Source of the DNA: Marsupella aquatica
Taxonomy: Eukaryota; Marchantiophyta
Length of the DNA: 64,000 nucleotides
Reading direction: 5' to 3'
Assembly (NCBI GenBank): GCA_973895155.1
Contig: OZ316893.1
Span: forward strand, 16,244,001-16,308,000
Part shown: positions 1 to 11,544 of the stretch, piece after piece
Layout: each line of letters begins with the position of its first letter
Position numbering within the stretch: the first letter of the stretch is position 1
Notes under the pieces: generated by a model
What the model was told of the DNA's origin: nothing
The model's database searches: none
Seen by the model: the letters and a program-made list of their open reading frames with translations, nothing else
Translations under genes and position numbers: made by a program

Positions 1-1118
1 CAATCTCTGGCAGTCGCAGCTTGTTGATAGGAAGCCACAAAATACCACGAGAAACCGGAACTGTGTCGTAGGTATGTGGAAAAGGAAAAGACTCACGTCC
101 AAACATAGGTGGAGGTAAGGGAGGTGCAAGAGGAATGCGTGCGTCAATGAGTGACGTGATCATCCTAGCAAACTTGGAGGGAAAAACAAAAAATGGTTCA
201 ATATCGGCAACAAAAGAGACAATAGGAGGCTGAGACACCAAAGGTGTAGGAGCTATAAATGGTACATTGGGAGGCTCTACAGTCTGAGGCTCAGGCTCAG
301 TCTCAGGAATAGGCTCTGGGGTGGGTTCATTTTCTTCCCCAGTAGGAGAAGGAAATGAAACAACAGGGAGTGGTAGGGTGGTATCCTCGATGGGGGAGAA
401 TGGAATTGGAGTGGGTACTGGTGAAGGGGGTAAAGGCTCAAGGGTAGGAGATGAAGGGTGCTCGGGTGTAAATGTAGGAGGGATAGGTAAATCAATAATG
501 GGAGAAGGAATGGGATCGGGTAAAGGGGGTGTAGGTGTGGATGGAAGAGGGAATGAAGGGTCAACAATAGGTATCTCCGGCTCATCCACATCCATAGGGT
601 GGTCAGGCTATGGTGAAGGTGCAAGGGGTGAAACATGAGGTAGTGGGGTGGGACGAGACTTGAAAATCAAAGTACAAATACAATCAAGTAATTGCATGGG
701 AGTATAACTCTTGAAAAGTCTAGTGGCCTCATCTACCAAATGCTGGTTGAAACCAGTCACACTAGCTAGTCTCTTGGCATCACCAACAAAATCAGTCCAC
801 AATGTGTAAGAGGTGGAAGCAACAAAAGAGGGAGAAATCATCCCTGGTAGGTCTGGTGCTATCATCTGCTTCACTGGATGGGGTCTTGGTGAAGTTGTGG
901 GCGATGGAGTCAACTCTCCTCCTCCAATTGCTCAGCTCCACCGGTAACAAGCAGCCTCTCAAAAAGTGAATGTGCGCCAAGTAGGGTGTCAAATAAGTAT
1001 CATTGGTGGTAGTCACGACAACCACCTGCTTGGCGATCACCTTTGAAAGAGCTAGGGCCCAGTTGATCTTCCTCTTGCCGGTCCATGAAGCAATGATGGA
1101 GCTGGCCAAGTAAACCAT
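1..1118 (-). pseudogene. Proline-rich unknown reading frame, broken and cut by the window edge
   Basis: A minus-strand reading frame starts near 1118, shifts frame near 900, passes a TAG at about 608-610 and then stays open to the window edge. The first ~75 residues are a folded-looking segment (WTGKRKINWALALSK, then YLAHIHFLRGCLLP). The middle has a short conserved-looking stretch near 830-690 (YTLWTDFVGDAKRLA). The rest is very rich in Pro, Glu and Pro-Ser (about 600-120). I do not recognise the family. The layout of a short folded N-terminus and a long Pro-rich tail resembles ORF1/gag-like proteins of plant mobile elements, but this is only a resemblance. The one stop and one frameshift suggest a decaying copy. 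Confidence 0.35.
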
Positions 1119-1550
1119 AGCCCTGGTAGGCTTGGTCGGATGAAAGATAGGTACAAGGAATCGGAGTAAATGAGCTAACTCCCGGTTCCTACACTAATCA
1201 ATCTTCCAACCAGACCTTTGGTTTCTGGTACCTCTAAAGTAGGGGACAGTCATCTTCTCCAACAGAAATCAATCTCTCTCCAACCTGGCTCAACTGGTAC
1301 ACTAGACCAGTCAAGGGCCTATTTAAGCAGATGAAAATCTCACCACCTAAAGTTCACCTAAATGTCTACTACATACTCATGCAGGGGAGTGACCCTAAAG
1401 GTTTTCTCAGGATCCAAGAACTTCTCAGCAAAGCACTATCTACTCCACAGGTCCATTTCAGCTTCTAACAGTCACTATTCTTCTTACTTGTGCCCTTAAA
1501 AGTGCCTTGCGTTCTGTTTCTAGGAGCTTCAAAGCTATATTTAGCCGTTC
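1119..1550. other. Unassigned stretch
   Basis: No coding region, terminal repeat or RNA gene could be recognised between the Pro-rich frame and the transposase A fragment. It may be the continuation of a neighbouring degraded element. Confidence 0.4.
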
Positions 1551-1892
1551 CTATTTCTTACAAGAGAGGGAGGTAGCTCCCGCCGACATCGCCGTGATGT
1601 GATCCATGCATTCAGAAATGATTTGCATCGGATCAAAAGAGCGGCAAGGTGTTAATTCGAACACTTGTACATTTCTAGCATTCCACAAGTTCCACAAAAC
1701 CTGATAAATTATGAAGGCCTGCAGTGATAGAAGAGGTGAGCGTCCCTGGAGGGTCGCAACTTGATATGATACCTTTGAAAATAGTGCATCAACATCTTCA
1801 TGCGTATGACTAACCATTAGAAAAGATATTTGAACAGTTTCAAATATTCCTCTACTCACAAACTCACTACAAAATGCTATGACAGTCTGGTT
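1551..1892 (-). pseudogene. Transposase A, 3' part (HTHEDVD motif)
   Basis: Reading leftwards from 1892 the frame gives FCSEFVSRGIFETVQ followed by FLMVSHTHEDVDALFSKVS. The GHTHED-type signature is typical of a DDE-like transposase family I know from fungi and seedless plants, in which it follows an mDNsakDNKN motif. That preceding motif (MDNSAKD) lies at about 22,854-22,875 on the plus strand, immediately before a CACTA terminus at 22,887. The two pieces are therefore the two halves of one gene, split by a CACTA insertion and then separated by an inversion. The last ~60 residues (LWNLWNARNVQVFE...) look more like the tail of a LINE reverse transcriptase, so the frame may be chimeric beyond about 1740. 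The fragment is non-functional. Confidence 0.6.
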
Positions 1893-3089
1893 CAGTGGTA
1901 CATATTTTGGGTTTTTCCGATGCTCTTTTTTCAGTCAGCGACACTTTCCGATACAGAGAAGATCGGTACCCTCCGATTGTATCCACATTGGGCATTTACC
2001 ATACTTTCTACATCGGACAATTGTTGTCCCATACTCTTACAATCAGAAATAGTTTCCCATCTACAAAATATTGGAGCGTTTCCCATTCTAGATGCATCGG
2101 ACAGTGTGACTGCCGCGAGGCAAGAGGCATCCGATAAAAAACCTATTGCATGGTGTTTCCGATGGAAGGAGGGACAAAATGTTTCCGATATGATTTGTAT
2201 CAGAAATGTTTTCCCACTTTATTACAAAAATATTACAAACGGACGTTGTGTCCGATGTTATAAAAATGGCAAAGTTTCCCGATACATGTAGTATGGCATA
2301 TGAGTTTTGTTTCTTATAATATTAAAAATATGGGTTTTCAATAGAGTCAGGGTTTTTTGAGGGGTTTATCATTTTCCTTCTAAGGCATGTTGTGTTTCCA
2401 ATTGGTTTTTGACTCCATTTCCATTTGAAGTATGTGGGAACTCAACTAGGGTCAACTTGAAATGAATTGGAAGCTTTCATTTCATATATATTAAAAGTAG
2501 GACTCAACACAAATAGCCACAGCTAGAGCTCGGAGATATAAGTGGTATATATAAGTAAAGTAACATGCAGCAAAGAATATGGTAATGACAATGTAGATAA
2601 CATATATATGCCGATAAAATCAATACATGGAGGGAAGTGGTCATTAATTAGGTCTAGCAAGTGTTAGCTACCTAGCTTTTACCATGAAATTCCTAAGTAG
2701 CTAGTTGTTCTCATTTTCCAAATCTTCCACAACAACTACATTTGGTTGTTCTTGGACTATGGATTGGGATCAAGGAATGTAAGGCATTACAATGGACCAC
2801 TTGGGATCATCTGGATAAGGGAGATAGAATGTCTGCTCAAGATTATGAGGAAATGCAAAAGGATCTGAGGCCCTCCAATTTGAGCCGCAAGCATCCTCTT
2901 CACATGTCCGATTGTGGCCAACAAGATTCATCCAAAACCATTTGCACTTCAGCACCACCTCTTCCAATGTTGTATGCGCATGGTATTTTACAACAAGGAT
3001 CTCCTCTATCTTTCCATAGTGAGCTATAGTAGAACGGATGGGATTTGTGTCAGATCTGATACTTACAGAATCCTGGGTTGGAAAGCATA
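1893..3089 (-). mobile_element. CACTA element 1, TNP2-side terminal fragment
   Basis: The terminus at 1893 reads CAGTGGTACATATTTTGGG, a decayed form of the CACTAGTACATTTTG ends seen at 22,887 and, reversed, at 13,673, 15,476 and 47,787. It is followed to about 2290 by scattered subterminal ATCGGA/TCCGAT motifs. Coding sequence for the C-terminal part of TNP2 follows on the minus strand, then the element is cut at about 3089 by copia-3. The flanking triplet is GTT; the partner end at 22,887 is flanked by AGC, the complement of GCT, so one base differs. The rest of this element is at 22,887-36,240, displaced by the inversion. Confidence 0.7.
2770..3089 (-). pseudogene. TNP2 transposase C-terminal fragment (DUF4216-like)
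   Basis: The minus frame contains AHYGKIEEILVVKYHAHTT, then EEVVLKCKWFWMNLVG, and ends with FYLPYPDDPKWSIVMPYIP. This is the DUF4216 domain that closes many plant CACTA TNP2 transposases. It is closely related to the copy at 38,674-39,051; the nucleotide similarity runs on to GAATCCTGGGTTGGAAAGC, where copia-3 begins. Relative to that copy, about 50 codons are missing between the Cys cluster and the end of the domain. The copy is truncated and cannot be functional alone. Confidence 0.75.
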
Positions 3090-4755
3090 CACACTGATGT
3101 GTGCGGACCGATAGACCCCCCAAGTGGCCCATTCCAGTTTTTCCTGGTTGTCATAGACGGATCCACAAAGTGGTCTCAGATATCTCTGTTATTGACCAGA
3201 AACCTAGTCTTTTCCAGACTACTGCCCACATTTTAAAATTGAGAGCACAATTCCCTGAAAATTAGATTAAGACCCTCAGAGTTGACAATGCAGGAGAATT
3301 TACCTCCAAAACATTCAAAGATTACTGCCAAGCAGTGGGCATAGATGTCTAGTATCCAGTCCCCCACGTCCACTTCCAAAATGGGATTGCCAAATCCCTG
3401 ATTAAACGCCTGCAAATGATGGCACGACCACTACTCATGCAGATGAGCTTCCCAACAGCAGCCTGGGGGCATGCCATTCTTCACTCCGCTGCACTACTCA
3501 GCTATAGACCATCATCATTTAATTCAAGCACCCCACATCACCTTGCACTAGGAAACACACCGAACGTCTCTCACTTGAGAACATTCGGCTGTAAGGTCAT
3601 GGTTCCCATCCTGGGTCCCAAGCAAACCAAGATGGGGCCACAAAGGCATGCAGGAATATACATTGGTTTTGATTCCGCTTCAATTATAAGATACATGGAA
3701 CCTGCCACATCTGACGTTTTTAAAGCACGCTTTGTGGACTGCCACTTCTATGAAGAGATCTTTCCTAGACTGCAAACGAAGTAGCAAACCGATAAAGAGA
3801 AGACCTCGGCACTTACTTGGCAAATTGAGGCTGGATTTTGGAACGACCCCCGGGACAGCCACACAGACACAGAAGTACAGAGAATCCTACATCTTGCAAG
3901 GATGGTAGAACAACTACCAGACTCCTTCACGGATGCTGCACAAGTGACCAGGTCACACATACCAGCAGCAAACGCTCCATCCAGAATCCAAATGGAGATA
4001 GCACCAGCATCAGAGTCAGCCCCAAAGGCGAAGAGAGGCCTGCCCCCAGGCTCTGGAGACAAACAACCAAGACAGAGGAGAGCTGCCCCCCCAGTGCACC
4101 CAGTGCATTGACCAGGGATCAAACCCTAATATAACCGAATGCACCAGAAGACAATGAAGAGATATCAATCAATTATGGCAGAACCGGACATGTATGGGAC
4201 AGAAAGAATACCACAATAGAAGAGCAGTTCGCCTTCCACATAGCACAACAGATCGAAGACGAACTGCCCGACCCAAGAACAATCAAGGAAGCAGAAAATC
4301 AATCGGACTGGCCTGAATGGCAGAAGGCCATCCACTTAGAACTCGATTCATTAATATCTCGCCAAGTGTTCGAACCGATAACAGCAACAGAACCTGAAAC
4401 ACATCTAACAGGCTATAAATGCGAAAGGCGAGGTGACAAGATACAAGGCCCGACTAGTGGCCAGAGGGTTCACTCAAGTTTCAGGCAGGGACTATGACCT
4501 AACGTATTCGCCCGTAATGGACGTGATTACATACAGGTACCTGATTACATTCTCTCAACACCACAATTTATCCATGCACCAGATGGATATTGTGACAGCT
4601 TATTTATACGGACACTTAGACAAAGTGATATATATGGAGGCCCCTCCAGGACTGGTGCAGCGAGTTGAGCACCACAGCAAGGGGAAACAATCACATCCAA
4701 CCGGGAACCAGAAACAAATGGAGACATTTGAGCATACAAACTCAGCCATCCTAAA
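3090..4755 (+). pseudogene. Copia-3, integrase to reverse-transcriptase part
   Basis: The plus strand opens directly at the first catalytic region of a Ty1/copia integrase (DVCGPIDPPSGPF). It continues through RVDNAGEF and VPHVHFQNGIA (the remaining DDE signature), the GKR-like region VPILGPKQTKMGPQR and GIYIGFDSASIIRY, and the start of the reverse transcriptase (YKARLVARGFTQVSGRDYDLTYSPVMD, then MDIVTAYLYG). Several stops and frameshifts interrupt it, for example near 3262, 3352, 3782 and 4110. The LTR, gag and protease are absent because the 5' side is truncated at the junction with CACTA DNA. It resumes at about 12,400 after an insertion. Confidence 0.85.
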
Positions 4756-6535
4756 CTATAATACACTTTTGCGCCCTTTTTTGCAGTGTCAAAAAAAATT
4801 CAAAAAAAGTTAATCCGAGCAAACCAAGGAATCAGAGCAATATTAAATTTAGTGTACACCAAAAGTGAATCAAGTGCATTCCAAACAAATGGGGAATCAA
4901 ATGGGACACAAAAAAGAGCGAACCAATGCACATGCACGAGTATCAAGGAGATCACTTATCCATACACAAGAAGTACAAAGGTACATTTAATGCATATAAT
5001 ACTTTCTATTATTGCAGGAACTGCAATATTATTGTATAATATAATAATGATAATAATTTAATTAAAATATCAAAAGCTATTAAAGACTATAATACAAAGT
5101 TGTGCATTTTCTTCTATGGTCATCACTCAAAATGGCGGGGCATTTTGGGTGGAAAAAATTGACACTAAAAAAGTGGAAACTATAAACAGCAAAAAAAAAA
5201 ACTGAGTGCACAAAACGTCCCGTGGTGACCCCGCTTTCCCTCCAGCACCTCGACTCGGTGGCGCACCGACGAGCCCTGACAAGCCCAACCGTGTCACGGT
5301 CTCGCTCCCTCCCCAACAGCCCCGACTACCTTGCTCCCTCCCTTGACAAGCCCCGACAAGCCCACCGTCGGCGACCCTCCATCCTTGCCCCAACTCCCGC
5401 TCCCTCTCTTGCCTGCTCCTCGCCTCCGTCTTGCCCCGCCCTCCCTCACCGCGGCCTTGCCTTGCCTCACCCAAGTCCCTCCTCCTCCTCCAGCCCCGCC
5501 CTGCCTTAATGGCGCTGGAGTGCACACTCAGTAAGGAAGACCATTGGATTTTAAGGTCAGCGGGTACTAAATTTCAGTCGTGGTCAAAGAGTTCTTTACA
5601 AGGGGAAGGGTACAAAAATTGTGAATTGTTGTGATTGAGGTAAATTGTACATAACACGGTGTAGAAAAAAATTCAGTCAAACTACAGAACATTTAGACTC
5701 TATGAACATACATTTTAGAGAGCATTGTTAGCCATAATGCCCCCAAAACAAGGGTTTTAGCACAAGTTTTGAGAGTTAATATTGTTCATAATCAGGAATA
5801 GGAAGTTAACACACCTGAAGAGTAAAATATTTTCATTTTCCTCACTTTAGTAAAAGCAGAGGAGAAATAAAAATGTGGCGATCCATATTTTGAATGTGCA
5901 TTTTTTTTATAAATGCCCTGAAATTAATTGTAAAAAGTAAATTCATGAAGGGCTTAAGCTAGGAAAGTGATAAGAGATAGATTATCTTATTTGAAGGCCA
6001 TTGTAAAGGCCTATTTTTCCGCATTTTATGTCCAAGAAAACTATCCATGTGTGCATTGGAGGATATGAACATAGCTCAAAAATTTCACTTTCCATTATGA
6101 GAGCCTTTGTAAATGTTTGCAATTAGAAGAAATTAAGGTCTCATGTTAATTGCTTTTGCTTTTTGTTATCTCTATCAAAACATATAATACACTATTGCAC
6201 CAGAAAATGGCGTGACCATCATTTGAATTTAACATGATGTTTTGGGTGGGAAGTACCAAAACTGTAAAAAGAAAGGAATAAATCTGGAAAAACTGTCCTC
6301 CACTTTTCTCCCCGCAACCCTCTCCTCTCGGCCCTCAATGCACAGTGGTGCAGCCACGTGTCGCTCTCCTCCCCCCCCCTCCCCGCCATGCTGCCCTCTT
6401 CGGTGTGCTCCTCTCTCCCTCCAAACTCCAAGTACTCTAAGGAGACAAAAATAACAAAACCTCCAACCTTTAACATCTTAGCTTGCATCTTAGGCACCTC
6501 AACATCTTTTTACTTTGCGCCATCTTTGACATAAC
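4756..6535. other. Unassigned insert in copia-3, AT-rich with CT-rich tracts
   Basis: This stretch interrupts copia-3 between AILNYNT and VQRTGIE. It has no convincing gene. Two related segments are visible: about 5090-5160 (tataatacaaag... atggtcatcactcaaaatggcg) and about 6183-6265 (tataatacactattg... aaaatggcgtgaccatcattt). Both are followed by CT-rich tracts (5225-5510 and 6300-6425), suggesting an old duplication or two copies of one repeat. The Arg-, Pro- and Ser-rich open frames across the CT-rich tracts are compositional artefacts. Its right end (6450-6535) is the left flank of the 'acatcttt' minisatellite. Confidence 0.45.
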
Positions 6536-6732
6536 TGTTGTAATAGACAACTAAAGGAACGCTCAAAGATACTCCAACAAGATAGATCCATTACTATTGA
6601 TGAGGGGATATATATATCCCCTTGGTTACATGGTAGGCAAATGCCCTTATACTGGTCCTATGGTTAGGAGTTCTCATACTATGGTTAAGGGTTCTCGCCC
6701 TATGGTTAAGGGGTAAACTAGGGTTTACAACA
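6536..6732 (-). repeat. Copia-1 3' LTR
   Basis: It starts TGTTGTAATAG and ends GGGTTTACAACA in plus orientation (TG...CA), and appears identical to 11545-11741. It contains the palindrome GGGGATATATATATCCCC (6604-6621), a plausible TATA element. Confidence 0.95.
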
Positions 6733-6743
6733 CTCCCCCTTGG
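6733..6743 (-). promoter_or_regulatory. Copia-1 polypurine tract
   Basis: The plus strand CTCCCCCTTGG reads CCAAGGGGGAG on the element's coding strand, directly abutting the 3' LTR, as expected for the plus-strand DNA priming site. Confidence 0.8.
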
Positions 6744-7236
6744 TTAGTTTATGGAGGAGCATAAAGTAACCACATCTCTTGAACCTAGGGTATAATCCGG
6801 TTTAGGGGTCCACCTGTGTGATGTAGCCTCATTAAAACCTCGCCGCTTTCTTCTCGAGGAAAGAGTGCTACCATCACTTATATAGGTGGTTTCCCATATC
6901 TAATGTCCTGGTTAAGCCTTTTTGCCATGTCTTAGTTAGTGTTAATCGTATGTGCTAAGTGGGGTTATGTGAATGTTCCTAATGGATGTCTAGTCTCCCC
7001 CTCAGCTCGTTGCCTGGTGTGCGCCTCGTGTTGTTCTTCATGTCGTTTTGCGTATTGCGCTTCGCTTCGTGTTGTGCTTTGGGTTAGTGAGGCCAAGTCG
7101 GGCGTTTTTGCGTTGGTTTGCGTTGTTTCACGTCGGGGATGTGGTGTGGCGCTCGCCGAGTGTGGTGGTCGGGCATCTGGAGGCGGCTTCATCGGGCGAC
7201 AGCTTCGTCGTTGGGTAATCCTTTCGAGCTTCAGTG
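6744..7236 (-). other. Copia-1 3' untranslated region
   Basis: About 490 bp separate the end of the RNase H frame from the polypurine tract. Copia-2 and copia-3 have comparable untranslated regions (550-900 bp). No conserved gene is visible in it. Confidence 0.6.
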
Positions 7237-10200
7237 TTATGAGGTGGGCTTGATCGTGGACAATCTGCTCATGCCTATGCCTTCGAGGTGCGCTCTGTGC
7301 AATCCGGCTGGTAGTGGTTTCGTAAACATGTCTGCTCGATTGTCCTGAGATTTGATCCATGCAACATTGATACTTTTCCCTTGTTGTTCTTGCGTGAAGA
7401 AATACTTGGGGTCAATATGCTTGGTCCTCTCGGTCTTCAGGATTCCGTTGGTTATCTGGTCGATACACGCCTTATTGTCTTCGTAGATTGTGGTTGGCTC
7501 TGTTATCTGTGGTTTACCGGTGCTGGACCTAATATGATTGATAATGCTTCGTAGCCATACAGCTTCTCTGCACGCCTCGTATAACGCTATGATTTCCGAG
7601 TGGTTGGATGACGTTGTGGTCATTGTTTGCTTTGAACTTCGCCAAGATATTGCTGTCGTCCCCTGTAAGAACACGTACCCAATCTGTGATTTGGAGTCCT
7701 GGGGGTCCGACAGGTAGCCGGCATCAGTGTAACCGGTAAGCGTATCGGGGCTATTCTTAGGAAAGAATAGTCCAAGGTCGATCGTCCCTTGTAGGTATCT
7801 CATGATCCTCTTGATGCCGTTCCAATGCCTGATGGTGGGCTGTGCGCTGTGTCTCGCTAAGAGACTGACGGCGAACGATATGTCAGGTCTCGTCTGGTTC
7901 GCTAGATACATAAGGGCGCCCACCGCTGATAGGTACGGTTTTTCTGATCCCAGTATGGGTTCGTCTTCTTGGCGCTTCCGAAACATATCTTTGATCGGGT
8001 CTAGAGATCTGAGTTCCATCGGGGTGGAGACAGGGTAGGATTTCTGCATGTTGAATTGATGAAGTATCTTCTGCGTGTATGTCGATTGGTAAAGGAATAT
8101 GCCTGTTTCTAAGTGTTCGATCTGCAGGCCTAGGCAGTGGTTGGGTCTTCCAAGGTCCTTCATCTCGAAGACTCCTTTCAGTGTATGTATTGTGTCTTTC
8201 ATCATCTGTTTAGTCCCGAATAAGTTCACATCGTCCACGTACAGTGCTAGTATCAGGACTTCGTCCATATGCTTTTTGATGAAGATGCAGGGGGCCAGTC
8301 CGCTATTTGTAAATCCGAGGGCGAGCATCTTTGTCTGGAATTTCTGATACCAGATTCTGCCGCTCTGTTTAAGTCCGTTGATGGAACGTAACACTTGGAC
8401 TGTAAGTTTTGTTGTTAATTTCTTTCCTCTGGTATGCATTGCCTGTGTATTTCCACTTTGCATCAAGAGGGCCTTTGTATCCCCATCAGGTATTATTTGG
8501 CTGATGCCCTTTTTAATCTCTGTATTCAGGTTCTGGGACGTCTCCCCCTGAATGTGCTGCTTGACCCTCTCTATCAGTTCCGGGGGGGCAGTCATGTATA
8601 TCTCAGTATCGAGTGTGCCGTAAAGGTACGCGGTTACCACGTCCATAAGGTTATTAACCAGTTTATGGTGGACTGAATGTGCTGTGAGATAGCGATATGT
8701 AGTAGCGTCCATTACTGGTGAGTATGTTAAATCGTAGTCCCTGCCCGGGATTTGTGTGTAGCCTTTGGCTACTAGCCGGGCTCGATATCTTACTACTATG
8801 CCTTTCTCATTTCGTTTTTTCAAGAATGTAAATCGAGAGTCGGTGTAATGTGTACCTGGTAATGCCATTTTAAATGGTCCGAATACTTGTCGCTTGATGA
8901 GGGCGTCCATCTCGGTATGTATTGCTGCTTGCCACTTTGGCCAATCTGGTTGTTTCTTTGCCTCGTTTATAGTGAGCGGATCAGGAATATCGTTGGTGAT
9001 TTCCTGTATTACGTTATAGGCAAATTGTTCATCAATTTGGGTTGTCGGTCGTTTATATATGTTACCTGTTTGCATGTATGTGATTGACATTTCCTCGTTT
9101 TCTTCACTCAGTGGGTCGTTTTGATTTATCGCTGTCACGTTAAGTGTGATCGCTGGTTCCAGCGCGGGTGTACCCAAGTTTGCTGCTGGAGTTTTACGTT
9201 GGCGAGGCTGGGAGTCCTTGATCCCTGGTGGTCTGCCTCGCTTTGCTCTGGGGGCTGTTACATTGGCCGGTGTCGAGGAGGTTTGTACTCGCGATGGCGC
9301 ATTAGCTGCTAAGTTGTGGGATCTTGTGACATTTGCAGCGTCGTTAAATGAGTCTGGAATCTTTTCGAGCATTTCATGTAGGTGGAGAAGTCATCTGACT
9401 TCTTCGTCTGCCTGCTTGGTTCTGGGGTCATTTCTGTTTTGGTCTGCTTTCCAATTTATGGGCATTTTCGTTGTGTCCTTGGATTGTGTTGATGCTGTAT
9501 TCGTGAGCTGTGGGAATTGATCTTCATAAAAATGGCAGTCCTGATGTCTTGCCTTGAACAGGTCTGCCGTAGTCGGTTCAAGGTATCTAATGATCGAAGT
9601 AGAGTCAAACCCAACATAGATACCTGCATTCCGTTGGGGTCCGAGTTTTGTTCTCTTTGGTCCTAAGATAGGCACCATTACCTGGCATCCGAAAATGCGT
9701 AGGTGGGACAGGTCCGGTGGTATGCCGAACGCCAGGTGGTATGGTGTCTTAGAGTTATATGCTGACGGTCTATATTGGATTAGTGCAGCTGCGTGAAGGA
9801 TGGCATGTCCCCATGCTGATGTGGGTAAGTTTGACTTCATTAACAGTGGTCTTGCCACCATTTGAAGTCTCTTAATAACCGACTCAGCTATACCGTTCTG
9901 AAAATGAACGTGGGGAACTGTATATTGAGTATCGATGCCCGCTGCCCAGCAAAAGTCGTCGAATGTTCTTGATGTGAACTCGCCAGCTCCATCTACTCTT
10001 AATCTTCTTGTAGGATACTCTGGGAACTGTGCTCTTAATTTAAGAATATGTGCTAAGATCCGCGCAAATGCCAAGTTGCGGGTAGATAGCAATGAAATCT
10101 GCAGCCATTTAGTTGATGAGTCGATGATTACCAGGAAATATTTGAAAGGGCCGCTCGGGGGGTCTATAGGTCCGCAGATATCTGCATTGATCTGCTCTAG

Positions 10201-10592
10201 GAACTGTGGTATTGAAAATATTGTTTTTGGTATTGATGGTCGTATGGTCATTTTTCCTTGTGAGCACGCTATGCAGGCTGTTTTTACCTTTGGCTTGACT
10301 GTCTTGGGGATTCCTTTGGAGTCCCTTATAATCCTGTTGTACATAGTGGTACCCGGGTGGCCCAGTCGACAGTGCCAGATGTATGTCATATCCTCTGATT
10401 CTTGGTGTATATGGAATGTTTGGATACTGGTTGCGTATAGGCCTGGGGGGATCAATGCAAATGTTTCTTTAATGGATGGCTTACCCTGTATGTCTTGTAT
10501 GATCTGTAATGTCTCTGTTTTGCCCTGAGTATTCGTGCGCAGTTGGAGGTTATTGGATCTGATATCCTGGAAGCTGATGAGGTTTCGGGTCG
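7237..10592 (-). CDS. Copia-1 pol: integrase, reverse transcriptase, RNase H (one stop)
   Basis: From about 10,592 the frame reads TRNLISFQDIRSNN, the region that follows the protease in copia-2. Next come the integrase zinc-binding part (HCRLGHPG, CIACSQGKM) and catalytic core (ADICGPI, RVDGAGEF, HVHFQNGIAE). A TGA at 9391-9393 replaces the Gln/Arg codon expected from copia-2 (VQRIIHL). The same frame then continues through reverse transcriptase (YRARLVAKGYTQ, ALYVDDVNLFG with the catalytic YVDD) and RNase H (TDAGYLSD, SSNHSEIIALYEA, YEDNKACID), and ends in FTKPLPAGLHRAHLEGIGM. The second Asp of the integrase signature sits in VDGAGEF rather than VDNAGEF. Apart from the stop, the whole 3.3 kb frame is intact. 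Gag and pol are in different frames because of the upstream deletion. Confidence 0.92.
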
Positions 10593-11186
10593 ATGTGGTG
10601 GGGGGTCTGATCCTGCTGGGCGCTTTCTGGCGTTTTGCAAGGCCACGATCTGTTGCTTCTCTTCCACAAGTAAGTGAGCAATCAGATCTGAGTACTTAGT
10701 GAAACGCATGTTCCTATATTGTGTACCTAATGTGATATTAGATTCAGGGAATGTCGATAGTGTCTTATCGATTCTATCTATGTCATTTATTGGATGTCCA
10801 CACATTTCTAATTGAGATGTAATTCTGCACAGTGCGCTATTGTAATTGGCAATTGTGGTGTGGTCCATGACGCGCAGGTTATGCCAATCCCTTCTTGCCT
10901 CTGGGAGCCATATCTCCCTCATATGATCAAATCGGGCTTTGAGGAGATCCCATAGTTTTCTTGGATTAATTTCGTTCATATACTCATTCTTTAGTTGAGG
11001 GGTTAGATGTTGCCTGAGTAGAAACGCTGCCTTAGCCTTTTGTTTGAGCGTGACATCGATGTCGGTATCTAAGGTGTCTTCAAGGTCTTGTGATGTAAAG
11101 TAAGTTTCGACATCTGTGATCCACGTCAAATAGTTGGATCCGTCGACTTTAAGTGCTGGCCATAATAATTTTTCGACTGTATTCAT
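10593..11186 (-). CDS. Copia-1 gag, truncated before the zinc knuckle
   Basis: I choose the ATG at 11186 (MNTVEKLLWPALKVDGSNYLTW) because it aligns with the copia-2 gag start (MATNTMEKF..., SIDGSNYLSW). The typical copia gag features follow: WLPEARRDWHNLRVMDHTTIA, ITSQLEMCGHPI and MRFTKYSDLIAHLLVEEKQQI. The frame runs to RKRPAGSDPPP and is then joined, out of frame, to sequence that lies downstream of the protease. The Arg/Gly-rich tail, CCHC knuckle and DSG protease present in copia-2 (about 59,330-59,860) are missing here. A frame of about 40 further codons follows the junction in the wrong phase. Confidence 0.85.
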
Positions 11187-11529
11187 TATTCGGGATGTCA
11201 GTTGATTTAAGAACTTTGGTGAAGATTGAATCGAGTGAAGTATCTCGATTGTACAATTGACCGGTTGGAAGCTTGTATATGGAGCTGAGGGAGCTTTCAA
11301 TCATGCCAATAAAGTATTAGTCCTTTGGACTCTCGATATGCTGGTCCCGAATTGATGCTCTATGTGAAATTTCGTGTTTTGTAAAAAAATTCAACTCTGA
11401 GGCAAAAGAATGGAGACCAAGAAAAAAAACGGTTATGGCAGTTTCTAAAAAAAAATGCCACTTTACGAGCATTCTCCTCGTGTAAAACTCGATTGCATCT
11501 GCTTGAAAAAAAATGATTTTAGAGACTGG

Positions 11530-11544
11530 CTCGTGCTGATAACG
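11530..11544 (-). promoter_or_regulatory. Copia-1 primer-binding site
   Basis: The coding strand reads CGTTATCAGCACGAG immediately after the 5' LTR. The TTATCAGCACGA core is shared with the primer site of copia-2 (next to 60,950) and is of the kind used by many plant copia elements that prime from an initiator-Met tRNA fragment. Confidence 0.7.

Noticed and set aside
5222-5534. Several overlapping 65-130-codon open frames on both strands
   Set aside because: They run through a CT/GC-rich compositional tract, are open in many frames at once and show no motif, so they are not genes.
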